A stretch of 64,000 nt of DNA from JBAZKK01 sp041650795 (GTDB lineage: Bacteria; Omnitrophota; Gorgyraeia; Gygaellales; Profunditerraquicolaceae), in contig JBAZKK010000003.1 in NCBI GenBank assembly GCA_041650795.1, positions 1 to 64,000 on the forward strand. Direction: 5' to 3'. Shown here in pieces: positions 62,607 to 64,000 of this stretch (positions are counted from its first letter, which is position 1; the number at the start of each line of letters is the position of its first letter). A program made the translations under genes and the position numbers. The notes under the pieces are model-generated. The model had not been told where the DNA came from. It searched no databases and saw only the letters and a program-made list of their open reading frames with translations.

Positions 62607-63856
62607 TGGGTAAGACTATCGCGGAAAAAATACTGGGCAGCCATTGCGGCAGGGAACTTTCAGCCGGCGATTTTGCCGTCTGCAAAATAGATTTTGCTTT
62701 CGGCCAGGACGGCACATCCTCGATTATAATCGACCGCGTAAGGGAAATGGGGCTTAAGCATCTTAAGGCTCCTTTCTGCATGGTGATAGACCACAGCGCT
62801 CCTTCGCCAAGCGAAGGGGTTTCGCGCGTCCATAAAAAGATGCGGGAATTCGCCGTAGCCTACGGCGCCAGGCTTTACGATGTCGGCTGCGGCATATGTC
62901 ATCAGGTCATACCGGAATCCGGGCAGGTCTTACCCGGAGACCTTGTCCTCGGAGCGGATTCTCACACCTCGACCTACGGCGCGCTGGGGGCTTTTTCTAC
63001 CGGGGTAGGCTCCACTGATCTGGCGGTAGCGCTGGCAACCGGAAAAAACTGGTTCAAGGTTCCCGAGACGCTAAAGATTATCTTAAAAGGCAGTGTTCCC
63101 AGGGGTTTTTTTGCCAAGGATATCATCCTTTATATTATTACCCGTATCGGCGCAGACGGAGCAACCTATAAAGCAATAGAGTTTTCCGGCCCCGTAATAG
63201 ATAAGCTGGACATGGACGGCCGCTTTACCATTTCCAATATGGTCGTAGAGATGGGGGCAAAAACCGGATTTATGCCTGTTGATAAAAAAACCGTTTCATG
63301 GCTTAAGCCGCGGGTTAATAAACGGAGGATAAAATCCGCGGCAGCAGACCGGGATGCCAGATATCGTGCAATTATCGAATATGATATCTCAAAGCTTTCC
63401 CCCCAGGTTTCTTCCCCGCACAGCGTCGACAGCGCAGAGCCGGCAGAGAATTTGAAGAAAATAAAGATAGACCAGGCATTCCTGGGAACCTGCACTAACG
63501 GCAGGCTGGATGACTTGAGGATTGCCGCCAGGATGCTTAAATCACGCAAGGTAGCCGAAGGCGTTAAGTTTATCGTAGCGCCGGCTTCACGCAGCATATT
63601 GCTTGAGGCCTTAAATTCGGGTATAATTGACGTGTTGGTCAAGGCGGGGGCGGCAGTGGTTGCTCCCGGCTGCGGACCTTGCGTGGGCACGCACAACGGT
63701 GTCCCTGCCGACGGAGAAATAGTGATTTCGAGCGCTAACCGCAACTTCAAGGGCCGCATGGGTAATCCCTCGGCTTTCATATACCTGGCATCGCCGGCAA
63801 CCGTAGTTGCCTCGGCAATACAGGGATATATTACTGACCCGCGCAAATATCTTTAA
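62606..63856 (+). CDS. leuC: 3-isopropylmalate dehydratase large subunit / homoaconitase family
   Basis: Iron-sulphur hydro-lyase of 416 residues, length of the LeuC group with a separate small subunit. The three [4Fe-4S] cysteines are Cys296 (FLGTCTNGR), Cys356 and Cys359 (PGCGPCVGTHNG). GADSHTSTYGALGAFSTGVGSTD is the conserved substrate region. Start ATG 62606 gives MGKTIAEKILGSHCGRE, the usual N-terminus. No leuD follows in the window, so leucine versus homoaconitase-like or other substrates cannot be decided. Confidence 0.9.
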   Translation: MGKTIAEKILGSHCGRELSAGDFAVCKIDFAFGQDGTSSIIIDRVREMGLKHLKAPFCMVIDHSAPSPSEGVSRVHKKMREFAVAYGARLYDVGCGICHQVIPESGQVLPGDLVLGADSHTSTYGALGAFSTGVGSTDLAVALATGKNWFKVPETLKIILKGSVPRGFFAKDIILYIITRIGADGATYKAIEFSGPVIDKLDMDGRFTISNMVVEMGAKTGFMPVDKKTVSWLKPRVNKRRIKSAAADRDARYRAIIEYDISKLSPQVSSPHSVDSAEPAENLKKIKIDQAFLGTCTNGRLDDLRIAARMLKSRKVAEGVKFIVAPASRSILLEALNSGIIDVLVKAGAAVVAPGCGPCVGTHNGVPADGEIVISSANRNFKGRMGNPSAFIYLASPATVVASAIQGYITDPRKYL

Positions 63857-63870
63857 CAGGAGGGGGCTGC

Positions 63871-64000
63871 ATGGAAATACGCGAGCTGCTTTTGATGTGC
63901 ATCGATAAGAAGGCTTCGGATCTGCACCTTACCGAAAACGAGCCGCCTGTCCTGCGTATCGACGGCAAACTTTACCGCAGCGAGAGTGAGCCTCTTAACC
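63871..64000 (+). CDS. pilT: PilT-type twitching ATPase, 3' end cut by the window
   Basis: The first 43 codons of a secretion ATPase: MEIRELLLMCIDKKASDLHL, then ENEPPVLRIDGKLYR. This N-terminal fold with ASDLHL and the RIDG loop is typical of PilT/PilU. CAGGAGGGG stands before the ATG. The Walker motifs lie beyond the window, so PilT and PilU cannot be told apart. Confidence 0.8.
   Translation, partial: MEIRELLLMCIDKKASDLHLTENEPPVLRIDGKLYRSESEPLN

Noticed and set aside
63166..63846. 226-codon open frame antisense to leuC
   Set aside because: Shadow of a conserved gene; the peptide shows no domain and no start signal.

Overview
The window is a gene-dense bacterial chromosome segment. Every protein gene except one (the diguanylate cyclase gene at about 10.2-11.4 kb) lies on the plus strand. 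Gaps are short, ATGA/TAATG overlaps are frequent, and no stretch over 300 bases lacks a gene or a recognisable element. SurA-like and HtrA proteins, a lipoprotein with a peptidoglycan-binding domain and the start of a PilT-type ATPase point to a cell with an outer membrane. rpmD (L30) is missing from the spc region, SecD and SecF are fused, the transcription-repair coupling factor is very short, and a REP-type transposase is flanked by its own repeats. Together these suggest an uncultured lineage near the PVC group, possibly Omnitrophota. That assignment is inference and would need a tree of RpoB/RpoC or of the concatenated ribosomal proteins.

Layout. 0-1.6 kb: the 3' part of glgC and an N-acetylglutamate synthase-type acetyltransferase. 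1.6-4.8 kb: an acyl-CoA dehydrogenase with both ETF subunits, the alpha subunit carrying an N-terminal 2x[4Fe-4S] ferredoxin module, behind a strong promoter that overlaps a palindrome. 4.8-5.0 kb: a REPIN-like inverted repeat. 5.0-10.2 kb: a small excisionase-type HTH gene and smc, whose Walker A motif is split by a 551-residue intein with a LAGLIDADG endonuclease. 10.2-11.4 kb: a diguanylate cyclase on the minus strand. 11.4-12.1 kb: a REP-associated tyrosine transposase in an element with 17-bp perfect terminal inverted repeats and 23-bp iterons. 12.1-17.7 kb: recA-htrA-recX-alaS. 17.7-24.0 kb: hisD-hisB-hisH-hisA-(lipoprotein)-hisF-hisI-trpE. 24.0-31.3 kb: rpsP-yajC-secDF-compact mfd-surA-pdxA-rsmA. 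31.3-61.4 kb: one unbroken information-processing cluster starting with a promoter, a structured leader, tRNA-Thr, rpmG and tRNA-Trp. It then runs secE-nusG-rplKAJL-rpoBC-rpsLG-fusA-tuf-S10-spc-alpha to rplQ. 61.4-64 kb: a class I aminotransferase, a LeuC-type dehydratase and the first codons of a PilT-like gene.

How the genes work together. The acyl-CoA dehydrogenase and ferredoxin-ETF form an electron-transfer unit that may be bifurcating. recA, recX, smc and the compact Mfd serve DNA maintenance. YajC, SecDF, SecE and SecY serve protein export, and the SurA-like protein and HtrA serve envelope protein quality control. The ribosomal cluster joins the rif, str, S10, spc and alpha operons with almost no intergenic space. 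Two kinds of selfish element are present: the SMC intein, and the RAYT element with its non-autonomous relative 6.5 kb away.
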